Both the position numbers and the translations under genes were made by a program. A stretch of DNA of 64,000 bases from Pseudomonas taeanensis MS-3. Lineage in GTDB: Bacteria; Pseudomonadota; Gammaproteobacteria; Pseudomonadales; Pseudomonadaceae. This document shows positions 29,050-37,963 of the stretch, piece after piece (position 1 is the first letter of the stretch; each line of letters opens with the position of its first letter). The DNA lies in assembly GCF_000498575.2 (NCBI RefSeq), contig NZ_AWSQ01000001.1, positions 911,914 through 975,913 on the forward strand. The letters are read 5' to 3'. The notes beneath the pieces are model-generated. The model saw only the letters and a program-made list of their open reading frames with translations, had not been told where the DNA came from and ran no database searches.

Positions 29050-30297
29050 TCACTCCGGCAGGCGGCTTTCGCCCGCGAAGAGTTCGTCGAGGGTTTCGCG
29101 GCGGCGGACTTCCAGCGCCTGTTCGCCGTCCACCATCACCTCGGCGGCGCGGCCGCGGGTGTTGTAGTTGGAGCTCATGACGAAACCGTAGGCACCGGCC
29201 GAGCACACGGCCAGCAGGTCGCCTTCTTCCAGGGCCAGTTGACGCTCCTTGGCCAGGAAGTCGCCGGTCTCGCAGATCGGCCCGACGATGTCGTACTCGC
29301 GGGTGACGCCTTCGCGTGGGCGCACCGGCACCACGTCCATCCAGGCCTGATACAGCGCTGGGCGGATCAGGTCGTTCATCGCCGCATCGACGATGGCGAA
29401 ATCTTTGTGCTCGGTGTGCTTGAGATATTCGACCTGGGTCAGCAGCACGCCGGCGTTGGCGACGATCGAGCGGCCCGGCTCGAACACCAGGGCCAGGTCA
29501 CGGCCGTCGAGGCGTTCGCGCACGGCCTTGATGTAGTCACCAGCCAACGGCGGTTGCTCGTCGCGGTATTGCACGCCGAGGCCGCCACCGAGGTCGATGT
29601 GGCGCAGGTAGATGCCGCAGTCGCCGAGGCGGTCGATCAGGGCCAGCAAGCGCTCCAGGGCATCGAGGAAGGGCGGCAGGCTGGTCAGTTGCGAGCCGAT
29701 ATGGCAGTCGACACCGACCACTTCCAGGTTCGGCAGCTGCGCGGCGCGGATGTACACGTCCTCGGCATCGCTGATGGCGATGCCGAACTTGTTTTCTTTC
29801 AGGCCGGTGGAGATGTACGGATGGGTGCCGGCATCGACGTCCGGGTTGACCCGCAGCGAGATCGGTGCGCGCACGCCCAGCTCGGCGGCCACCACTTGCA
29901 GGCGCTCGAGCTCATCGGTGGACTCGACGTTGAAGCAGTGCACACCGATTTCCAAGGCACGGCGCATGTCGTCGCGGCTCTTGCCGACACCGGAAAAGAC
30001 GATCTTGTCGGGCTCGCCACCAGCGGCCAGGACACGCTCCAGTTCGCCGCGCGAGACGATGTCGAAGCCGGCGCCGAGGCGCGCCAGAGCGTTCAGCACG
30101 CCCAGATTGGAGTTGGCTTTGACGGCAAAACAGACCAGGTGCGGCATGCCTTGCAGGGCATCGGCGTAGGCGTGGTACTGCGCTTCGATGTGCGCGCGCG
30201 AGTAGACGTAGGTCGGCGTGCCGAAGCGTTGGGCGATGGCGGACAAGGCCACGCCTTCCGCGAACAGCTCGCCGTCGCGGTAGTTGAAGGCGTTCAT
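29050..30297 (-). CDS. lysA: Diaminopimelate decarboxylase
   Basis: The protein of 415 residues is a fold-type III PLP enzyme. The PLP lysine is K60 in CFAVKANSN, the glycine-rich phosphate site is [12 protein letters not shown], and the C-terminal catalytic cysteine is in [11 protein letters not shown]. It makes lysine from meso-diaminopimelate. AAGGACGG lies before the ATG. It follows the small lipoprotein gene lptM by nine bases and is followed by dapF. Confidence 0.96.
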   Translation of the reverse strand: MNAFNYRDGELFAEGVALSAIAQRFGTPTYVYSRAHIEAQYHAYADALQGMPHLVCFAVKANSNLGVLNALARLGAGFDIVSRGELERVLAAGGEPDKIVFSGVGKSRDDMRRALEIGVHCFNVESTDELERLQVVAAELGVRAPISLRVNPDVDAGTHPYISTGLKENKFGIAISDAEDVYIRAAQLPNLEVVGVDCHIGSQLTSLPPFLDALERLLALIDRLGDCGIYLRHIDLGGGLGVQYRDEQPPLAGDYIKAVRERLDGRDLALVFEPGRSIVANAGVLLTQVEYLKHTEHKDFAIVDAAMNDLIRPALYQAWMDVVPVRPREGVTREYDIVGPICETGDFLAKERQLALEEGDLLAVCSAGAYGFVMSSNYNTRGRAAEVMVDGEQALEVRRRETLDELFAGESRLPE

Positions 30298-30306
30298 AAC
30301 CCGTCC

Positions 30307-30429
30307 TTATTCGGTTTGGCTGGAAGCGGGCGTCTCGTCCGGCAGGAACAGCGGACCCTTCTGGCCGCAACCGGTGAGCAAGGCGGAGACCGCGACGAGC
30401 GCGATAAGGGCAGTGAGCAGCCGCTGCAT
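30307..30429 (-). CDS. lptM: Small LptM/LppL lipoprotein
   Basis: A 40-residue lipoprotein precursor is readable on the minus strand: MQRLLTALIALVAVSALL, lipobox LTGC with the acylated Cys21, then GQKGPLFLPDE and a short polar tail. The motif GCGQKGPL is the hallmark of the LptM (YifL) / LppL family, always found next to lysA. In E. coli LptM helps assembly of the LptD-LptE outer-membrane LPS translocon. The gene ends nine bases before lysA. It is too short for most gene finders, but the signature is unambiguous. Confidence 0.9.
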   Translation of the reverse strand: MQRLLTALIALVAVSALLTGCGQKGPLFLPDETPASSQTE

Positions 30430-30512
30430 GGCGAAATCCTTGTAATAAAGCATGATTGCGCGGGAGTATACCGGCCCCCTGGCCCCTTGCCTATGCGCCG
30501 GGGTTCCCGCCC

Positions 30513-30531
30513 GGCGGGGCTTTGCCCCGCC
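30513..30531. repeat. GC-rich hairpin between lptM and the AraC gene
   Basis: Arms GGCGGGGC and GCCCCGCC with loop TTT form a strong stem upstream of the AraC-family gene start and opposite the lptM promoter region. No T-run follows, so it is not a plain terminator; its role is unknown. Confidence 0.4.
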
Positions 30532-30566
30532 CTTGGGGCGTTACGGATTAAGCGAATGGAGCCTGG

Positions 30567-31607
30567 ATGGATTACCCCACGCCGCTCACCAGCTCGGTTT
30601 CGGTCGCCTACCTGCAAGGTTTGCTGGATTACCTCGAGCGTCGTGGCGTCGAATCCGCCGAGTTGTTGCGGCGGGTGCAGGTGCATCCGCAACTACTTGC
30701 ACAGCGTGACCAGCGGATTGCCGCCAGCGCCTACCTGGAGCTGCTCGGTCATGGGGTGGAAGTGACGGGTGATGAGCAACTCGGCCTGCATCTGGGAGAG
30801 GCGGTACGCCCCGGGTATTACGGGGTGCTCGGCTACCTGGTCATGAGTTGCCCGACCCTGGCCGACGCACTGCATCGTCAAGCGCGCTATGCCAGCCTGG
30901 TTGGCAATCTCGGTCGCGTCGACCTGGCCGACGAGCCGCCGCGCGCCGGTGTGGAGGCGCAAGTGGCGCACAGCTGGCAGCCGCTGCTGGGCCAGCAACA
31001 GCGTCAGCTCAGTGAAGAAACCCTGGCCGGCTGGTTGACCTTCGGCCATTGGATCAGCGGCCTGGAGATTCCGCCGACCGAGGTGCGCTTCCAGCATCCG
31101 GCTCCCCAAGACGTCAGCGAACATCGGCGGATTTTTCGTTGCCCAGTGCTGTTCACCCAAGCCGACAACGCGTTGGTTTTCCCCAAGAGGCTGCTGGCCA
31201 CCAGGCTCGGTCAAGCCGATGCTCGGGTGCGTTTGATGCTCGATGCTTACGCCGACCGTCTGCTGGGTGAACTCCAGTTAGGCCACAGCGTACTCGACCG
31301 TGCACGCTTGGAGCTGGCGCGTCTGCTGCCGGAATCCGGCGCGGATCTCGGCGTACTCGCCGAGCGTTTAGCACTTAGTTCGCGCACCTTGCAGCGGCGT
31401 TTGCGTGAAGCCGGGTTATCCTTTAGCCAGCTGCTGGACGAGACACGCCAACAACTGGTGTTGCATTATCTGCGCGATCCGGCGCTGGAGCTGGCGGACA
31501 TCGCCTTCCTGGTCGGCTTCAGTGAGCCTGGTTCGCTGGCCCGAGCGTTTCGCCGCTGGACCGGGCAGAGTCCAGGCGAATACCGCCGACAGCTTCCCTT
31601 TTCTTGA
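30567..31607 (+). CDS. AraC-family regulator with arabinose-binding-type N-terminal domain
   Basis: The protein of 346 residues has an N-terminal effector-like domain of about 220 residues (QGLLDYLERRGV and RPGYYGVLGYLVMSCPTL are typical of the OruR/VqsM-like branch) and a C-terminal AraC DNA-binding domain (about 255-340; LGVLAERLALSSRTLQRRL, then ADIAFLVGFSEPGSLARAFRRWTG). The target and the ligand are unknown. GGAG precedes the ATG. It sits between lptM and cyaY, genes I recall as neighbours in P. aeruginosa, so it looks like a lineage-specific insertion. Confidence 0.85.
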   Translation: MDYPTPLTSSVSVAYLQGLLDYLERRGVESAELLRRVQVHPQLLAQRDQRIAASAYLELLGHGVEVTGDEQLGLHLGEAVRPGYYGVLGYLVMSCPTLADALHRQARYASLVGNLGRVDLADEPPRAGVEAQVAHSWQPLLGQQQRQLSEETLAGWLTFGHWISGLEIPPTEVRFQHPAPQDVSEHRRIFRCPVLFTQADNALVFPKRLLATRLGQADARVRLMLDAYADRLLGELQLGHSVLDRARLELARLLPESGADLGVLAERLALSSRTLQRRLREAGLSFSQLLDETRQQLVLHYLRDPALELADIAFLVGFSEPGSLARAFRRWTGQSPGEYRRQLPFS

Positions 31608-31636
31608 AGTACCCGAATTTTCCGAGGACAGTCGCA

Positions 31637-31969
31637 ATGAGTTTGACCGAAGCCCGCTTTCACGATCTGGTCGATGCCGTACAGCAAGCGGTGGAGGACA
31701 TCTTCGATGACTGCGACCTGGACCTCGATCTGGAAAACTCCGGTGGCGTGTTGACCGTACGTTTCGAGAACGGCACCCAGCTGATTTTCAGCCGCCAGGC
31801 GCCGATCCGGCAGCTGTGGTTGGCGGCGCGCTCTGGCGGTTTCCACTTCGACTATGACCAGGCCAGCGATCGTTGGATCTGCGACAGCAGCGACGAACAG
31901 CTCGGCGAAATGCTCGAGCGCATCACTCTGGAGCAGTCGGGGGAAAGCATTGAATTCGACGAGCTTTGA
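31637..31969 (+). CDS. cyaY: Frataxin-like iron donor protein CyaY
   Basis: The protein of 110 residues has the frataxin fold pattern: an acidic first helix (EARFHDLVDAVQQAVEDIFDDCDLDLDLE), the sheet segment GVLTVRFENGTQLIFSRQAP and the conserved WLAARSGGFHF. CyaY binds iron and modulates Fe-S cluster assembly by IscS. The ATG at 31637 follows GAGGACA; the frame extends 11 codons upstream without a ribosome site. The next gene (DUF1289) overlaps its end. Confidence 0.93.
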   Translation: MSLTEARFHDLVDAVQQAVEDIFDDCDLDLDLENSGGVLTVRFENGTQLIFSRQAPIRQLWLAARSGGFHFDYDQASDRWICDSSDEQLGEMLERITLEQSGESIEFDEL

Positions 31970-32162
31970 GTCCGCTCCTGCCGCTGCCGACGATACGGTT
32001 AATTCGCCGTGCCGACGTCAGTGCTGCCTGGATGATCAGGACATTTGCGTGGGCTGTGGCCGCTTGCTGGAGGAAATCCGCGAATGGGGCAAGGCCGACA
32101 GCCCACGCCGTCGTGCCATTTGCGCCAGCGCCCAGGCGCGCTTGCAGCAACGCCAGAGCTGA
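31950..32162 (+). CDS. DUF1289 cysteine-motif protein
   Basis: A 70-residue protein has the DUF1289 pattern CRRQC....DQDICVGCGRLLEEIREW (Cys21, 25, 33, 36), likely a small metal-binding knuckle, then a basic C-terminal helix. The function is not known. No ATG is available at the right place; the TTG at 31950, preceded by GGGGGAA, is the best start and lies inside the last codons of cyaY, so the two are probably translationally coupled. A terminator follows about 50 bases after the stop. Confidence 0.7.
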   Translation: MNSTSFESAPAAADDTVNSPCRRQCCLDDQDICVGCGRLLEEIREWGKADSPRRRAICASAQARLQQRQS

Positions 32163-32213
32163 CTGGCTGGTCTTGTTTATTTAAACGGCTGTGATACGGT
32201 CAGCTTCACCACC

Positions 32214-32249
32214 GCAAAACCTCGCCTCCGGGCGGGGTTTTGCTTTTTT
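32214..32249 (+). terminator. Terminator after cyaY and the DUF1289 gene
   Basis: A 13-bp stem (GCAAAACCTCGCC / GGCGGGGTTTTGC, with one T-G pair) and loop TCCG are followed by TTTTTT. It separates the cyaY unit from rnk. Confidence 0.92.
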
Positions 32250-32279
32250 CGCGCCCGGCAAGGGAGGCTTGCGTTCGCC

Positions 32280-32687
32280 ATGAGCAGTTCACCGACGATC
32301 ACCATTACCCGTCTCGACTTGCAGCGGTTGGAAAACCTGCTCGACAGCCAGAAAGACTTCGGCCCGGGCGCCATTGCCCTGCAGGCTGAACTGGATCGCG
32401 CCGAAGTCGTCGGCCTGGATGCAGTTCCTGCCGGCTTGGTCACCATGAATTCGCGGGTGCACTGCCGTGAAGAGAGCAGTGGCAAGGACTACCACCTGAC
32501 CCTGGTCTACCCGAAGGACGCCGGCGGCGAAGGCAAGGTGTCGATCCTGGCGCCGGTCGGCAGCGCGCTGCTCGGGCTGACGGTCGGCCAGCACATCGAC
32601 TGGCCGGCGCCCGGTGGCAAAGTGCTGAAGCTGACCCTGCTGGCAGTGGAATACCAACCGGAAGCCGCGGGCGAATACAGCCGTTGA
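32280..32687 (+). CDS. rnk: Nucleoside diphosphate kinase regulator Rnk
   Basis: The protein of 135 residues consists of an N-terminal short helical part (ITRLDLQRLENLLD) and a GreA/GreB-like C-terminal FKBP-type domain (NSRVHCREESSGKDYHLTLVYP; GSALLGLTVGQHIDW). Rnk proteins bind RNA polymerase and were described as regulators of nucleoside diphosphate kinase levels and, in P. aeruginosa, of alginate. It sits just after a terminator and has its own ribosome site. Confidence 0.9.
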   Translation: MSSSPTITITRLDLQRLENLLDSQKDFGPGAIALQAELDRAEVVGLDAVPAGLVTMNSRVHCREESSGKDYHLTLVYPKDAGGEGKVSILAPVGSALLGLTVGQHIDWPAPGGKVLKLTLLAVEYQPEAAGEYSR

Positions 32688-32760
32688 ATCATGGCTGGCC
32701 GCCAGGGTGAGACGCATGGTTTACCCTGAGCAGCAGGCTCGACTCAGCGAGGAGGCGTGA

Positions 32761-33558
32761 ATGTCCAGTCTGCCGCTGTATTTCCCTCAAGGCTTCGCCC
32801 TGTCGCGAGCGGTGCTGTGCGCCCAGCTGGTCAGCGCGGCCTACGACCAGTTCAGTCAATGGCAGAGCCAGCAGCGGCCGCGGCGGGTGCAAGATTTCAG
32901 CTGGCAACCACCCGCGATGGACGGCTGGCGGTTCTCCGCACCGATCTGGAGCCACTTCAGCGCATTGCACTTTCTCAATGAGTCGGAGCCTTTCGGCTTT
33001 GCCGTGTGTGATCCGCAGGGCGAGGCGTATCTGGTGTTTCGTGGGACCGAAACGGCGCAGGACTGGCTGGACGATCTGAATGCCGAGCAAGGCGCTTATC
33101 CTTGGCGGGCCGGGGTAGGGCTGGTGCATGATGGCTTTCTCAAGCTCTACGCCTCGTTGCGCGACCTGGCCCTGCAGGCGTTGGACGGCCTGCAGCCGCA
33201 GGGCGCGCTATGGGTGTGTGCGCACAGCCTGGGCTGCAGCTTGTCGAGTCTAGCGGTATTGGATCTGCGCGAGCGCTGGCCGGATCTGCCGTTGCAACAC
33301 TACAACTTCGCCAGCCCGCGCTTGGCCGCGCCCGATTTCGCCGCTCATTACAACGCCTTGCGGATACCGACTTTCCGCGTGGTGAATGACAGCGATCTGG
33401 TGCCGCAGGTGCCGCCAGGTGTGACGGGTCACTGCTTCTACCAGCATCTCGGTCAAGCGGTGACCTTCTCCGCCAGTTATGCAGGTTTAGCGGCAGACCA
33501 CAGCTTGGTCGACTGCTACCTGTACGCCTTGAGCAATCCCCAGGCGCCGATGCGCTAG
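32761..33558 (+). CDS. Class 3 lipase-like protein
   Basis: The protein of 265 residues resembles fungal-type (class 3) lipases. The oxyanion area is VFRGTETAQDWLDDL, the nucleophile is S156 in CAHSLGCS (the usual GHSLGG is altered), and the aspartate is D212 in NDSDLVP. The histidine is probably H247 in ADHSLVDCY. It has no clear signal peptide, so it is likely cytoplasmic. The true substrate (lipid or other ester) is unknown. It follows rnk by 73 bases and is convergent with cyaA. A GAGGCG lies before the ATG. Confidence 0.78.
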   Translation: MSSLPLYFPQGFALSRAVLCAQLVSAAYDQFSQWQSQQRPRRVQDFSWQPPAMDGWRFSAPIWSHFSALHFLNESEPFGFAVCDPQGEAYLVFRGTETAQDWLDDLNAEQGAYPWRAGVGLVHDGFLKLYASLRDLALQALDGLQPQGALWVCAHSLGCSLSSLAVLDLRERWPDLPLQHYNFASPRLAAPDFAAHYNALRIPTFRVVNDSDLVPQVPPGVTGHCFYQHLGQAVTFSASYAGLAADHSLVDCYLYALSNPQAPMR

Positions 33559-33666
33559 TCGCCGCCTCCGCAATCACCACTGTACTCGCCGCGCCTGAGT
33601 CACCGTGGCAGCCACTGCCGGCGCAGCCCGAGTCACATGAGCATCATGGTTTCGTCGTCCGCGAGG

Positions 33667-36522
33667 TCAGGCGTGTTGCAGGGCGCTGTTCAGCGCCTCT
33701 TCCAGCTTGGCCTTGTAGCGCAGGTAGTGGATGGTCTGCGCCTGACCGTCGCCGAGTATGGCGGACAGGTCGAGGTCGGTGATGTAGCAGGGGTAGCGCT
33801 CGCCACCGCGGCGCTGGGTGAGAATATGCTTGGCCACCGCGGCGAACAGGTCACCGGCGTATTCCAGTTCGGAGAATTCGCGGTGGTTGCAGTACAGCGT
33901 CACGTGCACGCGCTTGCTGTCGGCCGGCTCGACGATGGCCTGGACGTCATAGAAGGGATGGCTGATCGGCGCTTGCGGCGGTGGGCGACGCTCCAGGCGC
34001 TGTGCGCGCGAGGGCGCGGCGGGTAGCACTTGATAGTAGAGCAGCTCCAGCGCGGCCAGGGGCTGTGGGCTGTCCAGCGGCAGCAGGGCATTACGCCGGT
34101 ATAACAACGAGCGCAGAAAGCGTTGCAGTGGCGTCAGTAGACTTTGTTCGTCGCGAAACGGCAGGCGTTGACGCCACAGTGCGTTGTGTTCATCGAGTAC
34201 GGTCAGTTCGGCCTGGCCGTTCGCTTCGTCCTGGCGATAGAACACCTGAATGCACTCGGGGCGACCGGCCGGCAGAATCAAGGCCAGGTCGTCGCCTTCC
34301 AAGACATTGCGATCGAGGTGCAGTGCGCTGTAGCCAGGTTGCTCCTCGCCGAGGTGTTCGAGCAGCGCGGGCAGGCCATTTAGCGGGGTATGGCTGACTT
34401 GTCCGGGGGTCAGTTCGAGCACGTGGTACTGCTGTTTGATCTGCAGCAGGTAGCGGTTGTGTGGCGCGCTGCCAAAGGTGCCCAGGGTGCTGCGAAACAG
34501 TTCGTCGACCCGCTCGGCAATGGTCGCGGCGCGGTTGCGGCAGAAGCAGCGCACGCTCAGGTTCGGCATGTGCGTGCCTGCGGGCAGGCTGTTGAGGAAA
34601 TCGCGCAGGCAGTCGAGCAACGCGTTCGGGCCGTGATAACGGCTGGTCAATAGCTCGTTCCAGCTATTCAGGCTGATCTGGTCGATGGTCAGGACCAGGT
34701 TCTCACGCACCCCGGAAAAACCCAGCGCATCGGTGCGCTCGCTGGTCATGTGGACATTCATCTGGCTGTGCTGCTTGAGCGGGTCGAGACCGACGTTGAC
34801 CAGCAACAGCACCTCGCTCGGTGCGCTGGCGCGCAGCAGTGTGGTTTCGCTGACTGACGGCAGGGGTAGCGGTATGGCCTGCTGCAGGCTGGCCAGCAGA
34901 TTGGACAATTCGAACTCGCTGAGGTCGCTGCGGCCAGGGTGCAATGACAGGCGGGTGCTGCTGTCGATGACGCCGTTGCGGTGACACCAGGCGAGCAGCT
35001 CGATCAACTCTCGGGCGCGTTTCAATGGTGCGAAATCCGCCCACTCTTGCGCGCCCAGGCTGCCGCTGAACAGCGCCCACTGGGTCTCGTTAGGGGCTTC
35101 CGGGCTGGGACATTGGACCAGGGTCAGGGTGTCTTCGCCCAAGTCGGGAGCGATGCCCGGGTTGATGAACTCAACCTTGCCGGCCTTGCGCTCGAAGGCC
35201 GCGTACAGCCGCCGTCCGAGCACGCTGAGATCACGGCTATTGAGTGAACTGCCGGTTTGTTCGTTACGGGCGAACTGCGAGAGAAAGCGGTAACTGTAGG
35301 TCAGCTCGTTGACCAGCATGCGCCGCTCGGCGCTGACCTGGCGCACCTTCCACTGGCTGCGGCTGTCGAGCATTGCCAGTTGGCGTTGGTCCCAGTTCCA
35401 GTCGCTGGTCAGGCGCTCGAGTAGCAGGCGCTGCCAGCTCTTGCGGCGGTCACGTGGCGGTCGGCTGAGCTTTTTGTTGATCTTCAGGTACAGGCAGCGG
35501 CGGATCAGCTCCAGGCGCTCGGTTTCACCGCGTGCGCTCAGGTATTCCTCAAGGCGCTGGTAGACCTGGATATAGGGATCGAGCTCGTCGAGGTCGAGGC
35601 GATTGGCAAACACCGCCTGCTTGAAGCGCAGCGACAGGCATTCGACCTTGGGCTGCTCGCTGGCGTAGACCTCGGTGAGGAGCAGCTTGAGCACCGACTT
35701 GTAGGGTGACTCGATGCCCTTGAACAGCTGCCACATGCCGGCGCCGATGAATTCTTCCGGGGGAATACGCGCCATGTGGCCGAGGTCGAGCACCTCATCG
35801 GGACGGATGAAGCGCTTGTTCAGCAAGGTGTTGCTGTAGTCGAGGTAACGGTGTTCCTCGTACGCCGGGACCAGCCACCAGAGCGGTGTACGTCCAGCCA
35901 GCCAGATCGCCGTGCGGTAGAACTCGTCGAGCAGTAAATAGTGTTGCGTGGTGCCGCAGTCGTCTGAGGTCAGCTTGGCCTCGCGGTCGCCGAGGGTGAA
36001 ACGCGCCGGGTCGATCAGGAAGAAATGCGTCTCGGCGCCTTGGCTTGCCGCCCAGGATTCGATCAGCTCGCATTTCTTGCGTAACTCGGCGATGGCTTGG
36101 GCGCTGAGGTCAGGCGCGTGGCACAGCCACAGATCCATATCGCTTTGCTCGGCTTGCGCCACGGTTCCCAGGCTGCCCATCAGGAACAACCCATGAATCG
36201 GCAGCGAGGGGCCACCGCGTTGCGCTTTATAGGCGAAGGAGCGGGTCAGGCGCTGGGCTTCGGCGAGTATCTCGGCCGTCGGTTCGAAGCCGGACAGGCC
36301 CGCAGGGGTCAGCCCAGAGACATAGCCGGGAAGCAGCGGGTGATTGACGTGGAACAGCAGGGGTAGCAGTTTCAACACCAGCTGCTGGCGGGTCGGCAGA
36401 GCCTGTGTGGCGCGCTGCAGGCGGCCTGCATTGACCTCGAGAAAGCGCGCACGCAGCTGCGCCAATACCTTGCGGTCGATGCCGTCGTCGAGGTCCGGGC
36501 GGATTTCCTGAGTGCGACTCAT
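33667..36522 (-). CDS. cyaA: Class I adenylate cyclase
   Basis: The 951-residue protein has the class I cyclase N-terminal catalytic region (GSLGTVAQAEQSDMDLWLCH with the metal-binding Asp pair; LTSDDCGTTQHYLLLDEFYRTAIWLAGR) and the long C-terminal regulatory half. It makes cAMP from ATP, in Pseudomonas for the regulator Vfr/Crp. The ATG at 36522 gives MSRTQEIRPD; a TTG five codons upstream is less likely. The ribosome site is weak, which may keep expression low. Confidence 0.94.
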   Translation of the reverse strand: MSRTQEIRPDLDDGIDRKVLAQLRARFLEVNAGRLQRATQALPTRQQLVLKLLPLLFHVNHPLLPGYVSGLTPAGLSGFEPTAEILAEAQRLTRSFAYKAQRGGPSLPIHGLFLMGSLGTVAQAEQSDMDLWLCHAPDLSAQAIAELRKKCELIESWAASQGAETHFFLIDPARFTLGDREAKLTSDDCGTTQHYLLLDEFYRTAIWLAGRTPLWWLVPAYEEHRYLDYSNTLLNKRFIRPDEVLDLGHMARIPPEEFIGAGMWQLFKGIESPYKSVLKLLLTEVYASEQPKVECLSLRFKQAVFANRLDLDELDPYIQVYQRLEEYLSARGETERLELIRRCLYLKINKKLSRPPRDRRKSWQRLLLERLTSDWNWDQRQLAMLDSRSQWKVRQVSAERRMLVNELTYSYRFLSQFARNEQTGSSLNSRDLSVLGRRLYAAFERKAGKVEFINPGIAPDLGEDTLTLVQCPSPEAPNETQWALFSGSLGAQEWADFAPLKRARELIELLAWCHRNGVIDSSTRLSLHPGRSDLSEFELSNLLASLQQAIPLPLPSVSETTLLRASAPSEVLLLVNVGLDPLKQHSQMNVHMTSERTDALGFSGVRENLVLTIDQISLNSWNELLTSRYHGPNALLDCLRDFLNSLPAGTHMPNLSVRCFCRNRAATIAERVDELFRSTLGTFGSAPHNRYLLQIKQQYHVLELTPGQVSHTPLNGLPALLEHLGEEQPGYSALHLDRNVLEGDDLALILPAGRPECIQVFYRQDEANGQAELTVLDEHNALWRQRLPFRDEQSLLTPLQRFLRSLLYRRNALLPLDSPQPLAALELLYYQVLPAAPSRAQRLERRPPPQAPISHPFYDVQAIVEPADSKRVHVTLYCNHREFSELEYAGDLFAAVAKHILTQRRGGERYPCYITDLDLSAILGDGQAQTIHYLRYKAKLEEALNSALQHA

Positions 36523-36653
36523 GCTGGGGCTCTGCAAAATAATCCACCAAGCCTGTTAGCCAGGCGTGACGGCATGCAGGGCAAAGGTGTTCGCGCCCGC
36601 GTCGCTGGCAGCTTGAACGTTGTCAGTTGGACGCAGGCCTGTGGATATGGGAG

Positions 36654-36899
36654 TTAGGCAGTTTCAGCCACAGAGAGGATGGTCAGCAAGGCTTGAGCAT
36701 GCTCGGCAGCATCCAGCCCCAGGCTGGTCAGGTAGCCGCCGTCGGGGAGGCTGATCAAGCCTTTATCATGCAAACTTTTGGCCGCCGCAATCGCCTGCGG
36801 TGCGGCGCTGTGGTGAACCTTGAGGCCTTCCTGGGTGTTGCCCAGGTTGAACAGCGCAAGAATTTCCAGTTCAGCAACCAGCTCAGGGGTAAAGGACAT
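36654..36899 (-). CDS. TIGR02647-family small protein
   Basis: The 81-residue protein (MSFTPELVAELEILALFNL, KVHHSAAPQAIAAAKSLHDKGLIS, LPDGGYLTSLG) matches the TIGR02647 family, a small conserved protein of Pseudomonas and relatives that resembles a winged-helix DNA-binding domain. Its role is unknown. It lies upstream of cyaA on the same strand, with 131 bases between. Confidence 0.75.
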   Translation of the reverse strand: MSFTPELVAELEILALFNLGNTQEGLKVHHSAAPQAIAAAKSLHDKGLISLPDGGYLTSLGLDAAEHAQALLTILSVAETA

Positions 36900-37043
36900 A
36901 GATGCTCCAGGTTCTTGTGGTCATGGGCCGGTCCTTGCAGGGGGCCGGCTTAGTAGGATCCCGCGGGCCAATTGGGCGGGGGATGTCTGCAGTGTAGCGA
37001 GCCGCGCGCTCCTGTGCTGGGTTCGGCGACTAGCGTGGCAGTT

Positions 37044-37322
37044 TTATTGTGCTTCGTCCGGCAATGTCGGCAGTGCACGCAGCGCCTGCTCGTACCACGC
37101 CTGGTCAAACGGGCGGTCGTCACGCAGCATGGCCTGGATCTCATGGGCCAGCACCAGGGCCATCATCTGCAGGCTCTCTTCGCGTTCGAAGCCGACCAGG
37201 GTCAGCTTGTTCAGTGTGGCCAGGGCGGCCGGCGGTTCGCCGGCTTCGATCTGATTTTCGATCGCCTGAATCAGCGCCGTTTCGGTGAAGGCCTCATCGT
37301 CCGCTTCTTGGTGTTCGCTCAT
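37044..37322 (-). CDS. Conserved small acidic protein of unknown function
   Basis: The 92-residue protein is predicted to be mostly helical and acidic (MSEHQEADDEAFTETALIQA, then NKLTLVGFEREESLQMMALV). I recognise it only as a conserved hypothetical protein that sits beside the TIGR02647 gene in Pseudomonas. A truncated second copy of its first third occurs at 39381-39455. The ATG is preceded by a weak GGGA. Confidence 0.65.
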   Translation of the reverse strand: MSEHQEADDEAFTETALIQAIENQIEAGEPPAALATLNKLTLVGFEREESLQMMALVLAHEIQAMLRDDRPFDQAWYEQALRALPTLPDEAQ

Positions 37323-37369
37323 GTCGGTGTCCCAGGGGTTGAGCGGTCAGTGTGCCATGGTTGGGGCTG

Positions 37370-37755
37370 TTGCGCCTTGGCATTCGCCGCAGGACATGGG
37401 CGGCCTGGTGCTGGCCAATGGTCGTGTGCTCGGGGTGGCCCCTTGGCTATCACTGAGCAGGAATCCGTGCCTGGCATCGGTGTGGCTTCAGCTCTGGAGG
37501 AGGCGCGCATACAGGCGGAGTTCGTCAATCCCCTTCCGACCTCGATGCTCGAGGTGATGAGCGCCGTGACCAGCCTCGAGCGGACACGGGCAAGCCGCAG
37601 CGCAAGACTGACGAACGGGCGCTGGGCGATGTCTCAGGGTTGACCGGCCTGTTGGCCCCGGCCCTGCGGCTCGATGTCGGTGACCTTGCAACAGTCGCCG
37701 CCCTGGAGGCCTTGCGGTGCACGCTGGGTGAGAGGCTGGTGGAGATCGGCGGCTA
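37370..37755 (+). pseudogene. Possible decayed coding remnant, unidentified
   Basis: Plus-strand frames here read protein-like stretches that cannot be joined without frameshifts: GIGVASALEEARIQAEFV followed by LPTSMLEVMSAVTSLE in one frame, then LTGLLAPALRLDVGDL and ATVAALEALRCTLGERLVEI in another, ending at a stop near 37755. The switch falls around 37575. I could not assign a family. The rest of 37323-37963 shows nothing recognisable. Confidence 0.3.
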
Positions 37756-37963
37756 GGTGACCGATAGGGTGAACGGGTCAACAATATGGCCACCGGCGGC
37801 GCCAAGCACCGTCTGGCCGGGAAGGCATCGACTTCGGGATGGCCACCCGGTGGGGTGGCCGGCACAGTGACCAAGGCACGTGAATCAATATGCCGCTCGA
37901 GCCGGAGTTCGGTCGCGCGGTTATCGAGGTCTGCTTCGAGTAGCGGCGAGTCGGCCCCTTGGC

